In this document: positions 1 through 5,104 of the stretch, in pieces
Numbering within the stretch: position 1 is the first letter of the stretch
Layout of the letters: each line of letters opens with the position of its first letter
Assembly: GCA_949451265.1 (NCBI GenBank)
Contig: CASTQR010000131.1
Coordinates: 1 to 5,104, forward strand
Direction of reading: 5' to 3'
Origin: an uncultured Eubacteriales bacterium
GTDB lineage: Bacteria > Bacillota_A > Clostridia > Oscillospirales > Oscillospiraceae
DNA: 5,104 nucleotides
The notes under the pieces: generated by a model
What the model saw: only the letters and a program-made list of their open reading frames with translations
What the model was told of the DNA's origin: nothing
Database searches by the model: none
Translations under genes and position numbers: made by a program

Positions 1-1579
1 TGTCCCGCTGGTGCAGGCCGATGGAGGGCTCGTCCAGGATATACAGCACGCCCATCAGGGAGGAGCCGATCTGTGTGGCCAGGCGGATGCGTTGGCTTTC
101 GCCGCCGGACAGAGTGCCCGCCTGGCGGGTGAGGGTCAGGTATTGCAGACCCACCGACCGCAGGAAGCCCAGCCGGGAGCGGATCTCCTTCAAGATCTGG
201 TCGGCGATCATGGACTGCGTTTCGGTGAGGGTGATGGTGTCCAAAAAAGCCAGCGCTTCGTCCACCGGCTTTTCGCAAAAGTCGTGGATGGAGCTGCCCC
301 CCACTGTGACGGCCAAGGCCTCCCGCTTGAGCCGCTTGCCCTGGCAGGTGGGGCAGGGGCATTCGCTCATGCACTCCTCAATCTCCCGCTTCATGGCATC
401 GGACTGGGTCTCCCGGTAGCGGCGCTCCAGGTTGTTCACGATGCCCTCGAAGGGCTGGTACAGGGTGCCCTTGCCCCGGGGCTGGTCGTAGTTCAGGGTG
501 AGCTTTTCCCCCTTGGTGCCGTAGAGGATGATGTCCATCACCTCGTCGGACAGCTTTTCTACCGGGTCGGTGAGCTTGAAGCGGTATTTTTTCGCCAGCG
601 CGTCAAAATACATCCGGGAGATGCCGTCGGATTTAATGTGGTTCCAGCCGGAGGCGGTGATGGCCCCCTCCAGAATGGACAGGGAGCGGTTGGGGATGAT
701 GTGCTCTGGGTCGATCTTCATCTGGCTGCCCAGGCCGGTGCAGGTGGGGCAGGCCCCGAAGGGGTTGTTGAAGGAGAACATCCGGGGGGTGAGCTCCTCG
801 ATGGACACGCCGCAGTCCTCGCAGGCGTAGTTCTGGGAGAACAGGATGTCCCGCTCCTCGTCCCCCAGGACGTTGATGATGACGATGCCGCCGGACAGGT
901 TGGAGGCGGTCTCCACGCTGTCGGTGAGGCGGCGGGCCACGTCCTCCCGGATGACCAGGCGGTCCACCACGATCTCGATGGAGTGCTTGCGGTTCTTGTC
1001 CAGTTTGATCTCTTCCGTCAGGTCGTACAGCGACCCGTCCGCCCGCACCCGGACGTAGCCGGATTTTCGCGCGTCCTCAAACACCTTGTTATGCTCGCCC
1101 TTTTTCCCCCGGATGACGGGGGCCAGCACCTGGATGCGGGTGGCCTCGGGCAGCGTCATCACCTGGTCGATGATCTGGTCGATGGTTTGCTGCTTGATCT
1201 CCTTGCCGCAGTTGGGGCAGTGGGGGGTGCCCACTCTCGCCCAGAGCAGACGGAGGTAGTCGTAAATTTCCGTCACCGTGCCCACGGTGGACCGGGGATT
1301 TTTTGACGTGGTCTTCTGGTCGATGGAAATGGCGGGGGACAGGCCCTCGATGTAGTCCACATCCGGCTTCTCCATCTGGCCCAGAAACATCCGGGCGTAG
1401 GAGGACAGGGACTCCACATACCGCCGCTGGCCCTCGGCGTACAGCGTCTCAAAGGCCAGGGACGACTTTCCTGACCCGGACAGCCCCGTGAGCACCACCA
1501 GCTTGTCCCGTGGGATGGTGACGTCGATGTTTTTCAGGTTGTTCTCTCTCGCGCCTTTGATGACGATCTTATCCTGCAT
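1..1579 (-). CDS. uvrA: UvrABC excinuclease subunit A, N-terminal 526 residues (3' end beyond left edge)
   Basis: UvrA is the ATP-dependent damage sensor of nucleotide excision repair. It dimerises, scans DNA and loads UvrB at lesions in the cytoplasm. The translation starts [18 protein letters not shown], the classic UvrA opening. The first ABC ATPase shows Walker A G-LSGSGKS at residues 32-39, a CPNCG pair at C121/C124, the zinc finger C253-x2-C256-x20-C277-x2-C280 after the NYACEDCG segment, the ABC signature LSGGES at 490-495, and Walker B YILDEP at 513-518, followed by H523. The family is about 940 residues, so the second ABC module lies outside the window. The ATG at 1579-1577 is supported by an AAGGAG site 10 nt upstream and by the family N-terminus. 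The gene has its own promoter and lies 121 nt downstream of the mmcQ-like gene. The frame is intact throughout. Identification is firm. Confidence 0.98.
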   Translation of the reverse strand, partial: MQDKIVIKGARENNLKNIDVTIPRDKLVVLTGLSGSGKSSLAFETLYAEGQRRYVESLSSYARMFLGQMEKPDVDYIEGLSPAISIDQKTTSKNPRSTVGTVTEIYDYLRLLWARVGTPHCPNCGKEIKQQTIDQIIDQVMTLPEATRIQVLAPVIRGKKGEHNKVFEDARKSGYVRVRADGSLYDLTEEIKLDKNRKHSIEIVVDRLVIREDVARRLTDSVETASNLSGGIVIINVLGDEERDILFSQNYACEDCGVSIEELTPRMFSFNNPFGACPTCTGLGSQMKIDPEHIIPNRSLSILEGAITASGWNHIKSDGISRMYFDALAKKYRFKLTDPVEKLSDEVMDIILYGTKGEKLTLNYDQPRGKGTLYQPFEGIVNNLERRYRETQSDAMKREIEECMSECPCPTCQGKRLKREALAVTVGGSSIHDFCEKPVDEALAFLDTITLTETQSMIADQILKEIRSRLGFLRSVGLQYLTLTRQAGTLSGGESQRIRLATQIGSSLMGVLYILDEPSIGLHQRD

Positions 1580-1587
1580 GGGTATGG

Positions 1588-1595
1588 TTCTCCTT
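1588..1595 (-). promoter_or_regulatory. ribosome binding site of uvrA
   Basis: The minus strand reads AAGGAGAA here. The AAGGAG core ends 10 nt before the uvrA ATG. It fixes the start, since no other in-frame start near it has such a site. Confidence 0.85.
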
Positions 1596-1623
1596 GTCTG
1601 TTCAAGATTTGAGTCTGGAAAAC

Positions 1624-1651
1624 AGCATAACAAAACATTTTTTAATGTCAA
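1624..1651 (-). promoter_or_regulatory. sigma-A type promoter of uvrA
   Basis: On the minus strand there is a perfect -35 box TTGACA (1651-1646), a 16-nt AT-rich spacer, and a -10 box TATGCT (1629-1624; 4 of 6 matches to TATAAT) preceded by TGT, an extended -10 element. Transcription would begin near 1617, leaving a leader of roughly 37-40 nt before the uvrA ATG. The region is much more AT-rich than its surroundings. No complete GAAC-N4-GTTC LexA-type operator overlaps it, so the sequence gives no direct sign of SOS control. The start site is inferred from box spacing. Confidence 0.82.
1635..1648. repeat. small palindrome inside the uvrA promoter spacer
   Basis: Perfect 5-bp inverted arms, acatt and aatgt, are separated by four T (plus strand). 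They sit in the -35/-10 spacer and overlap half of the -35 box. The position would suit an operator, but the arms are short and AT-rich, so chance is a real alternative. Confidence 0.3.
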
Positions 1652-1698
1652 GCCCCGTTTTGATGAATTTTTTTGAAAGAATGATCAAATGCCGGGGC
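1652..1698. repeat. two-part inverted repeat between the mmcQ-like gene and uvrA, abutting the -35 box
   Basis: Outer arms gccccg (1652-1657) and cggggc (1693-1698) are perfect 6-bp complements. Inside them, tttgat (1659-1664) pairs with atcaaa (1684-1689), leaving a 1 versus 3 nt internal loop and a 19-nt AT-rich apical loop. In RNA from the upstream operon this could fold just 3' of the mmcQ-like stop codon. It is not a canonical intrinsic terminator, because only TTGACATT follows the stem on the minus strand and no T run follows on the plus strand. It could be a weak terminator, a 3'-end stabilising hairpin, or a protein-binding site next to the promoter. Confidence 0.5.
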
Positions 1699-1700
1699 GT

Positions 1701-2081
1701 TCAGCCGTCCGCCAGCTCCCGCTGCACGTATTTGGGCAGCTTGGACACCACCAGCTCATAGGACATATCGCATAAGTCCTTCAACACGATGTCGGGCAGG
1801 TCTGCGTCCAGCAGGGCGGCGATCCACAGCTTCTTGTCGCAGTAGAAGCCGGGCAGAATCTCCGGGTACTGTTCCCGGAACGCCTCGGCCAACCGGGGGT
1901 CGCACTTCAAATTCACCAGGTCGTGGCCGTTGTACCGCTCGTCCTTCATCCCCCTGGGGGAGCACACCGCGGCGAACAGCTTGCCCCGTACCATGTAGCG
2001 GTGCCAGCCCCACTCCAGCTTGAAATCCTTTTCCGTACCGGGCTTGTCCAGCAGGTATTCGTCCAACCACTCATATTTCAT
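1701..2081 (-). CDS. MmcQ/YjbR family protein (126 aa)
   Basis: This is a small cytosolic protein of the MmcQ/YjbR family, whose fold is CyaY-like and whose members may bind DNA; the biochemical role is not settled. The family pattern is clear: an N-terminal helix with W5, Y9 and the KPGTEKDF stretch (13-20); a W-rich strand followed by VRGKLFA (31-37); NLKCDP (57-62); a YPEILPG segment (72-78); a W at 86 in the KKLWIAALLD strand; and the C-terminal SYELV (107-111) helix. The length of about 126 aa is normal for the family. The ATG at 2081 is preceded by AAGGGG, 9 nt away, which directly follows the stop codon of the DUF5131 gene. It is the last gene of the putative uvrB-led operon. Family membership is confident; function in repair is only suggested by its neighbours. 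Confidence 0.9.
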   Translation of the reverse strand: MKYEWLDEYLLDKPGTEKDFKLEWGWHRYMVRGKLFAAVCSPRGMKDERYNGHDLVNLKCDPRLAEAFREQYPEILPGFYCDKKLWIAALLDADLPDIVLKDLCDMSYELVVSKLPKYVQRELADG

Positions 2082-2090
2082 AGGTTTGTT

Positions 2091-2096
2091 CCCCTT
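2091..2096 (-). promoter_or_regulatory. ribosome binding site of the mmcQ-like gene
   Basis: AAGGGG on the minus strand follows immediately after the TGA of the DUF5131 gene and ends 9 nt before the ATG at 2081. This is the widest gap inside the run (15 nt), and it contains essentially only this site. Confidence 0.7.
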
Positions 2097-2873
2097 TCAA
2101 AATACTTCCCCATGGGACACCGACCACTCCCGCCCGTCGTGGCGGGGCCGGAAGGTCCGGCAGCGGTAGTTGATGCCCGCCTTGCGGGCCTGGCTGTGCT
2201 GAAGCTTTCGGGGAATCCGGTACAGCGTTCCGCCCTTCGCCAGCTTCGCCCCCGTTTGCTTGAAGAGGAAGGGCACGTCTGCCTCCACGCACTGGCGGCG
2301 CAGGTCCAGCACCCATTCGTACCGGCAAGGCCGGGCTTCCGGTCCCGACTCCCCCCCAACCACCACCTGGGTGACGTCCGGCCCCAGCCAGGGGGTCAGG
2401 TCTATGGGGCCCAGCAGCGGCTCGCAGGTGATGGATTTGTGCCGAATGGGGGCGGCTTTCAGGATGGGCAGGCGAACATCGGCCCGCCGCTGGTCCTCAG
2501 CCGTGGAGCAGATGGCCACATTGTCATAGCCCTCTCCCCAGTCCGGGGGGAGGCAATCCGCCAGCCGGTGGATGCGCTTGGTGATGAAGAAAAAATTCAG
2601 GTCCTGCCGCATTTTCATCATGGCCCAGGCCCAGGGCCGCCATTCGTCCGCGTCCTCCAGCAGGAAGTCGGAGGAGAAGCAGGTCCACACCATGTCGCCG
2701 GGGGGCACCGTCCAGCTTCCGTCCCGCTTCTGCCGGAGGGGCAGGTCGAAGCTCTTGGTGCGGTAAACCTGCGACGCGTCCAGGCCCCGGCGCTCATCCC
2801 CCCGGTAGACGTAGCAGTTGGCGCAGCCGGGGGAGGTCTTGTGGCAGCCGTGCCAGGGATTCCAGTTGGCCAT
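2097..2873 (-). CDS. DUF5131 (phage Gp37/Gp68-type) three-cysteine protein (258 aa)
   Basis: The start MANWNPWHGCHKTSPGCANCY is the hallmark of the DUF5131 family, named for mycobacteriophage Gp37/Gp68 but common in bacterial chromosomes. C10-x6-C17-x2-C20 forms the three-cysteine motif, a plausible metal or Fe-S site. Other family blocks follow in order: VWTCFSSDFLLEDADEWRP (residues ~62-80), FFFITKR (~95-101), TCEPLLGPIDL (~149-159), VVVGGESGPEARP (~170-182) and VPFLFKQTG near 200. The repeating strand/helix pattern resembles a TIM-barrel-like or radical-SAM-like enzyme, but the cysteine spacing is not the standard CxxxCxxC, so this is inference. An upstream ATG at 2993 would add 40 residues but runs through the preceding gene in another frame; the start at 2873 matches the family. 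It lies 1 nt after the upstream stop and has no good RBS, implying translational coupling. No TcmP partner gene, known beside some three-Cys proteins, is present. The substrate is unknown. Confidence 0.88.
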   Translation of the reverse strand: MANWNPWHGCHKTSPGCANCYVYRGDERRGLDASQVYRTKSFDLPLRQKRDGSWTVPPGDMVWTCFSSDFLLEDADEWRPWAWAMMKMRQDLNFFFITKRIHRLADCLPPDWGEGYDNVAICSTAEDQRRADVRLPILKAAPIRHKSITCEPLLGPIDLTPWLGPDVTQVVVGGESGPEARPCRYEWVLDLRRQCVEADVPFLFKQTGAKLAKGGTLYRIPRKLQHSQARKAGINYRCRTFRPRHDGREWSVSHGEVF

Positions 2874-2874
2874 A

Positions 2875-3126
2875 TCAGTCCAGAGCGGCGGCGTACCGCA
2901 GGCAGCCGTCCCGCAGCGGGGCGATGGCGGCGAACATTGGCAGGACAATGACAAGCTGATACAGCACGTAGAACAGGATATTCCGGGCGGCAAAGCCCTC
3001 TTCCACTGCGGGGGCGTACCCCGCCGCCTCCAATTCGCCGCACAGCCAGACGAGGAAGTCCTCCTTCCACCGCCTGGATTTGCGCACCTGCGTTTCGGCC
3101 ATGATCCGGTTGGACTGCTTCGTCAT
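2875..3126 (-). CDS. hypothetical small protein with one putative membrane segment (83 aa)
   Basis: I do not recognise this protein. It begins MTKQSNRIMAETQ, has a basic stretch KSRRWK near residues 17-22, an amphipathic part (EDFLVWLCGELEAAGYAP), and then a hydrophobic segment from about residue 49 to 72 (ILFYVLYQLVIVLPMFAAIAPL). A short polar tail RDGCLRYAAALD follows. The composition suits a single-pass membrane protein with the positive N-terminal half in the cytoplasm. An ATG six codons upstream (3144) is possible, but the start at 3126 is chosen because GGAGGGG lies 7 nt before it. That site overlaps the end of the upstream deacylase gene. The stop lies 1 nt before the DUF5131 start, so the two are probably translated in tandem. 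Good RBS, tight packing and intact frame argue for a real gene; function is unknown. Confidence 0.75.
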   Translation of the reverse strand: MTKQSNRIMAETQVRKSRRWKEDFLVWLCGELEAAGYAPAVEEGFAARNILFYVLYQLVIVLPMFAAIAPLRDGCLRYAAALD

Positions 3127-3130
3127 CTCT

Positions 3131-3625
3131 CTACCCCTCCACAATCACGTCAGCGGTGGTTCCTCCCACCAGGGCGATGAGATCGGCGGGGCGTGCCTCC
3201 ACCTGGAAGCCGATTTTCCCGGCGGACACGCAGATGGTGTCCTGCTCCAGGCAGCTCTCATGGAACACGGTAGGGAACCGCTTTTTCATCCCCACGGGGG
3301 AGCAGCCGCCGTGGACGTAGCCCGTCAGGGGCAGCAGCTCCCTGGCCGGGAGCATGGCGACGGACTTCTCCCCCACCGCTTTGGCCGCCTTCTTCAAATC
3401 CAGCGTGTCCGCCACCGGGATGTCGAACACGTAATACCCGCCGGAGGCTCCCTTGACCACCAGGGTCTTGAACACCGCTGCCGGGTCCTGGCCCAGCAGC
3501 CGGGCCACGCCCGCTCCGTCAGGGGCGGTTTCGCCGTCATGGGGATAGCTGTGGGGGGCGTAGGGTACCTTTTTCTGGTCTAAGACCCGCATGACGTTGG
3601 TTTTTTCCTCTTTTTGTTTGGACAT
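3131..3625 (-). CDS. ybaK: YbaK/EbsC family Cys-tRNA(Pro) deacylase (164 aa)
   Basis: Members hydrolyse Cys-tRNA(Pro) formed by prolyl-tRNA synthetase mischarging, a cytosolic trans-editing step in translation fidelity. Family features seen: the N-terminal NVMRVLDQKKVPYAPHSY (10-27); VFKTLVV (51-57), where K53 matches the conserved catalytic-site lysine; a strand YYVFDIPVADTLDLKKAAKA (64-83); and GYVHGGCSPVGMKKRFP (102-118), the glycine-rich active-site loop. The C-terminal ICVSAGKIGFQVEARPADL segment is also typical. The length matches the family (about 155-165 aa). The ATG at 3625 is chosen over an upstream one at 3700 because GGGAG lies 7 nt before it and homology begins here; the longer form would overlap the preceding gene. 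It starts 4 nt after that gene's stop. A link to DNA repair is not expected biochemically; it is probably an operon passenger. Confidence 0.94.
   Translation of the reverse strand: MSKQKEEKTNVMRVLDQKKVPYAPHSYPHDGETAPDGAGVARLLGQDPAAVFKTLVVKGASGGYYVFDIPVADTLDLKKAAKAVGEKSVAMLPARELLPLTGYVHGGCSPVGMKKRFPTVFHESCLEQDTICVSAGKIGFQVEARPADLIALVGGTTADVIVEG
3134..3140 (-). promoter_or_regulatory. ribosome binding site of the 83-aa protein, nested in the ybaK 3' end
   Basis: GGAGGGG on the minus strand forms the last sense codons of the deacylase gene and ends 7 nt before the ATG at 3126. It decides the start of the small gene in favour of MTKQS over the upstream MWRGREM. Confidence 0.8.
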
Positions 3626-3629
3626 GGTA

Positions 3630-4019
3630 TCACTCCCATACCGCGCAGGCAATGCATGGGCCGTCTTGTCCCATGAGGATGGTAAAATGGTTTGTCCCAT
3701 ATTCTGTCACGGGTAAGCCTTCCCGGGCATAGCGCTTTTCATAGCCGCTGTGGATCAGATACACCCCGTCCCGTTCTGTCCAATCCAGGGAGGTTTGCCG
3801 TTCGGAAAAGCCCGCTGTGAACAGATGCGGATGATTCCGCACCGTTTCCTCAAACTCCCGAATGTGCTCATCTACCGTTTTGGAAACGTATCTGGCTCCC
3901 GTCCGCTCTAGCAGCAGCGCGTCCGGGCGGAACAGCGCCCGAAAAGCCGCGGCAGGGAAGGGCTCGCCCGGTCCGAAGGAGATGGTCTGGTAAAACCGGG
4001 CCAAAAAGTCGTCCGGCAT
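3630..4019 (-). CDS. NTF2-like (SnoaL/DUF4440-type) small protein (129 aa)
   Basis: This small cytosolic protein appears to adopt the cone-like NTF2 fold. The pattern seen is an N-terminal helix region (MPDDFLARFYQTI), AFRALFRPDALLLE (residues ~25-38), a helix KTVDEHIREFEETV (~47-60), then GFSERQTSLDW and strands GVYLIHSGYEKRY, ending with NHFTILMGQDGPCIACAVWE. The order 'Lf.pda', 'ereF', 'Y..r', 'W' at the C-terminus fits NTF2-like proteins, a fold used by isomerases, dehydratases and binding proteins, so no reaction can be assigned. The ATG at 4019 directly follows the uvrB TAA (TAAATG), with GGAGGGG 6 nt upstream inside the uvrB end. Over 3661-3900 the GC content by hand count is about 53%, clearly below the flanking genes. 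Fold assignment is moderate; the gene itself is well supported. Confidence 0.8.
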   Translation of the reverse strand: MPDDFLARFYQTISFGPGEPFPAAAFRALFRPDALLLERTGARYVSKTVDEHIREFEETVRNHPHLFTAGFSERQTSLDWTERDGVYLIHSGYEKRYAREGLPVTEYGTNHFTILMGQDGPCIACAVWE

Positions 4020-5104
4020 TTATTTCCCCTCCCCACGTAGTTTGATGATCTGATCCCGCAATGCGGCGGCCACCTCAAACTCCAGCATCTTGGCCGCCTC
4101 CTTCATCTGCTTCTCCAGGCTGGCGATGGCCTCCATCCGCTGGAGCTTGGTCATCTGGGACAGGTTCTTGTCGTTGTAGTCCGGCTTTTCGTCGGCGGAC
4201 AGCGCCATCAGCTCCCGCACCGCCTTTTTCACCGTCTTGGGGACGATGCCGTGGGCTTTGTTGAAGGCGTCCTGCTTTTCCCGGCGGCGCTCCGTCTCGT
4301 CCATGGCCCGCCGCATAGAGGGGGTGATGGAGTCGGCGTACAAAATCACGATGCCATCGGCGTTGCGCGCAGCCCGGCCGATGGTCTGGATCAGCGACGT
4401 CTCCGAGCGCAAAAAGCCCTCCTTGTCCGCGTCCAGGATGGCCACCAGCGACACCTCCGGCAGGTCCAGGCCCTCCCGGAGCAGGTTGATGCCCACCAGC
4501 ACGTCGAACTCGCCCAGACGCAGGTCCCGGATGATCTCCATGCGCTCGATGGTGTCGATGTCATGGTGCATGTACCGCACCCGGATGCCCGCGTTTTTCA
4601 GGTAGTCGGTGAGGCTCTCCGCCATCTTCTTGGTGAGGGTGGTCACCAGCACCCGCTCGTCCCTTGCCGTCCGCTCCGTGATCTCCCCGATCAGGTCGTC
4701 GATCTGCCCGTCCACCGGGCGCACCTCCACCCTGGGGTCCAGCAGGCCGGTGGGACGGATCACCTGCTCCACAATCTGCCCGGACCGCTCCCGCTCATAC
4801 TCGCCGGGGGTGGCGGAGACGTACACCACCTGGTTCAGCCGTTTCTCAAACTCGTCAAACTTCAAGGGCCGGTTGTCGAAGGCGCAGGGCAGGCGGAAGC
4901 CGTACTCCACCAGGGTGGTTTTTCTGGCCCGGTCGCCGTTGAACATGGCCCGGACCTGGGGCAGGGTGGCGTGGCTCTCGTCGATGAACAGGACAAAATC
5001 CTTGGGGAAGTAGTCCAGCAGGGTGTGTGGGGGCGAGCCCACGGGGCGGCCCTCGATCACCCGGGAGTAGTTCTCAATGCCGGAGCAGTAGCCCAGCTCC
5101 TGCA
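4020..5104 (-). CDS. uvrB: UvrABC excinuclease subunit B, C-terminal 360 residues (5' end beyond right edge)
   Basis: UvrB is the damage-verifying, helicase-fold subunit that UvrA loads at lesions and that recruits UvrC for incision. The open frame runs off the right edge; the first visible residues include [12 protein letters not shown], a UvrB signature. Then come the helicase motifs: VLFIDESH (Walker B type, near 4971-4994), VVYVSATPG (near 4804-4830), the [18 protein letters not shown] block (motif V) with the following [10 protein letters not shown], and [11 protein letters not shown] (motif VI, near 4360-4392). The C-terminal UVR domain ([17 protein letters not shown] ... [11 protein letters not shown]) ends the protein and is the UvrC-contacting module. 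UvrB is about 660 residues, so the N-terminal Walker A and beta-hairpin are outside. A GTG at 5060 is internal, not a start. The stop TAA abuts the next ATG. Identification is firm. Confidence 0.98.
   Translation of the reverse strand, partial: QELGYCSGIENYSRVIEGRPVGSPPHTLLDYFPKDFVLFIDESHATLPQVRAMFNGDRARKTTLVEYGFRLPCAFDNRPLKFDEFEKRLNQVVYVSATPGEYERERSGQIVEQVIRPTGLLDPRVEVRPVDGQIDDLIGEITERTARDERVLVTTLTKKMAESLTDYLKNAGIRVRYMHHDIDTIERMEIIRDLRLGEFDVLVGINLLREGLDLPEVSLVAILDADKEGFLRSETSLIQTIGRAARNADGIVILYADSITPSMRRAMDETERRREKQDAFNKAHGIVPKTVKKAVRELMALSADEKPDYNDKNLSQMTKLQRMEAIASLEKQMKEAAKMLEFEVAAALRDQIIKLRGEGK
4026..4032 (-). promoter_or_regulatory. ribosome binding site of the NTF2-like gene within the uvrB end
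   Basis: GGAGGGG on the minus strand encodes part of the last uvrB codons and ends 6 nt before the ATG at 4019. Together with the TAAATG junction it indicates that translation of this gene is coupled to uvrB. Confidence 0.75.

Noticed and set aside
11..1306. 431-codon open frame on the plus strand
   Set aside because: It lies wholly antisense to uvrA, its translation is low-complexity (rich in G, A, V, D, L) with no recognisable domain, and it arises from the GC-rich third positions of uvrA codons.
1596..1610. LexA (SOS) box in the uvrA leader
   Set aside because: Only one GAAC half-site is present; the second half (GTTC at the right spacing) is missing.
1652..1720. intrinsic terminator after the mmcQ-like gene
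   Set aside because: A stem can form, but the loop is long and no U-run follows it on the minus strand; it is reported as an inverted repeat only.
1923..2951. 342-codon open frame on the plus strand
   Set aside because: It is antisense to the mmcQ-like and DUF5131 genes, both of which match known families on the minus strand; the plus-strand product is Pro/Gly/Ala-rich with no family features.
2874..2993. 40-residue N-terminal extension of the DUF5131 protein
   Set aside because: The extension would overlap the 83-aa gene, has a Cys/Ser/Pro-rich shadow composition, and the family start is MANWNPW at 2873.
3626..3700. 25-residue N-terminal extension of the YbaK protein
   Set aside because: It overlaps the end of the NTF2-like gene; the start at 3625 has a well-placed GGGAG and matches the normal family length.
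4020..5060. uvrB start at 5060
   Set aside because: The codon there is GTG inside a conserved UvrB segment; the frame stays open upstream with [10 protein letters not shown], so the true start is outside the window.

Overview
This window is a compact, GC-rich stretch of bacterial chromosome with every supported gene on the minus strand. Read in the direction of transcription (right to left), the order is: uvrB (3' part, running off the right edge); an NTF2-like/SnoaL-fold small protein; a YbaK/EbsC-type Cys-tRNA(Pro) deacylase; an 83-residue protein with one hydrophobic segment; a DUF5131 (phage Gp37/Gp68-type) three-cysteine protein; an MmcQ/YjbR-family protein; a short AT-rich promoter region; and uvrA (5' part, running off the left edge). 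The strong purine-rich ribosome binding sites, the sigma-A type promoter with a perfect TTGACA box, the tight gene packing and the UvrA/UvrB sequence character suggest a Firmicute. The high GC content fits a gut clostridium of the Oscillospiraceae type (for example Flavonifractor relatives). That placement is an inference from style; no marker gene fixes it.

The two framing genes encode the damage-recognition core of nucleotide excision repair. UvrA is an ABC-type dimer that finds lesions, and UvrB is the helicase-like protein that verifies damage and recruits UvrC. In many Firmicutes uvrB and uvrA are direct neighbours. Here five small genes lie between them. The first five genes of the run (uvrB to the DUF5131 gene) are separated by only 0, 4, 4 and 1 nt, and mmcQ follows after 15 nt. 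They are therefore most likely one transcript with coupled translation. uvrA is set apart by 121 nt and has its own well-formed promoter, so it can be expressed independently of uvrB. No LexA-type operator was found in that gap.

The least understood part is the pair formed by the 83-aa putative membrane protein and the DUF5131 protein. They are separated by 1 nt, and the second gene has no convincing ribosome binding site of its own. DUF5131 has no settled function, although its N-terminal cysteine cluster suggests a metal or Fe-S site. No mobile element, CRISPR array, tRNA or rRNA was seen. The plus strand carries long open frames, but these are antisense shadows of the GC-rich minus-strand genes.
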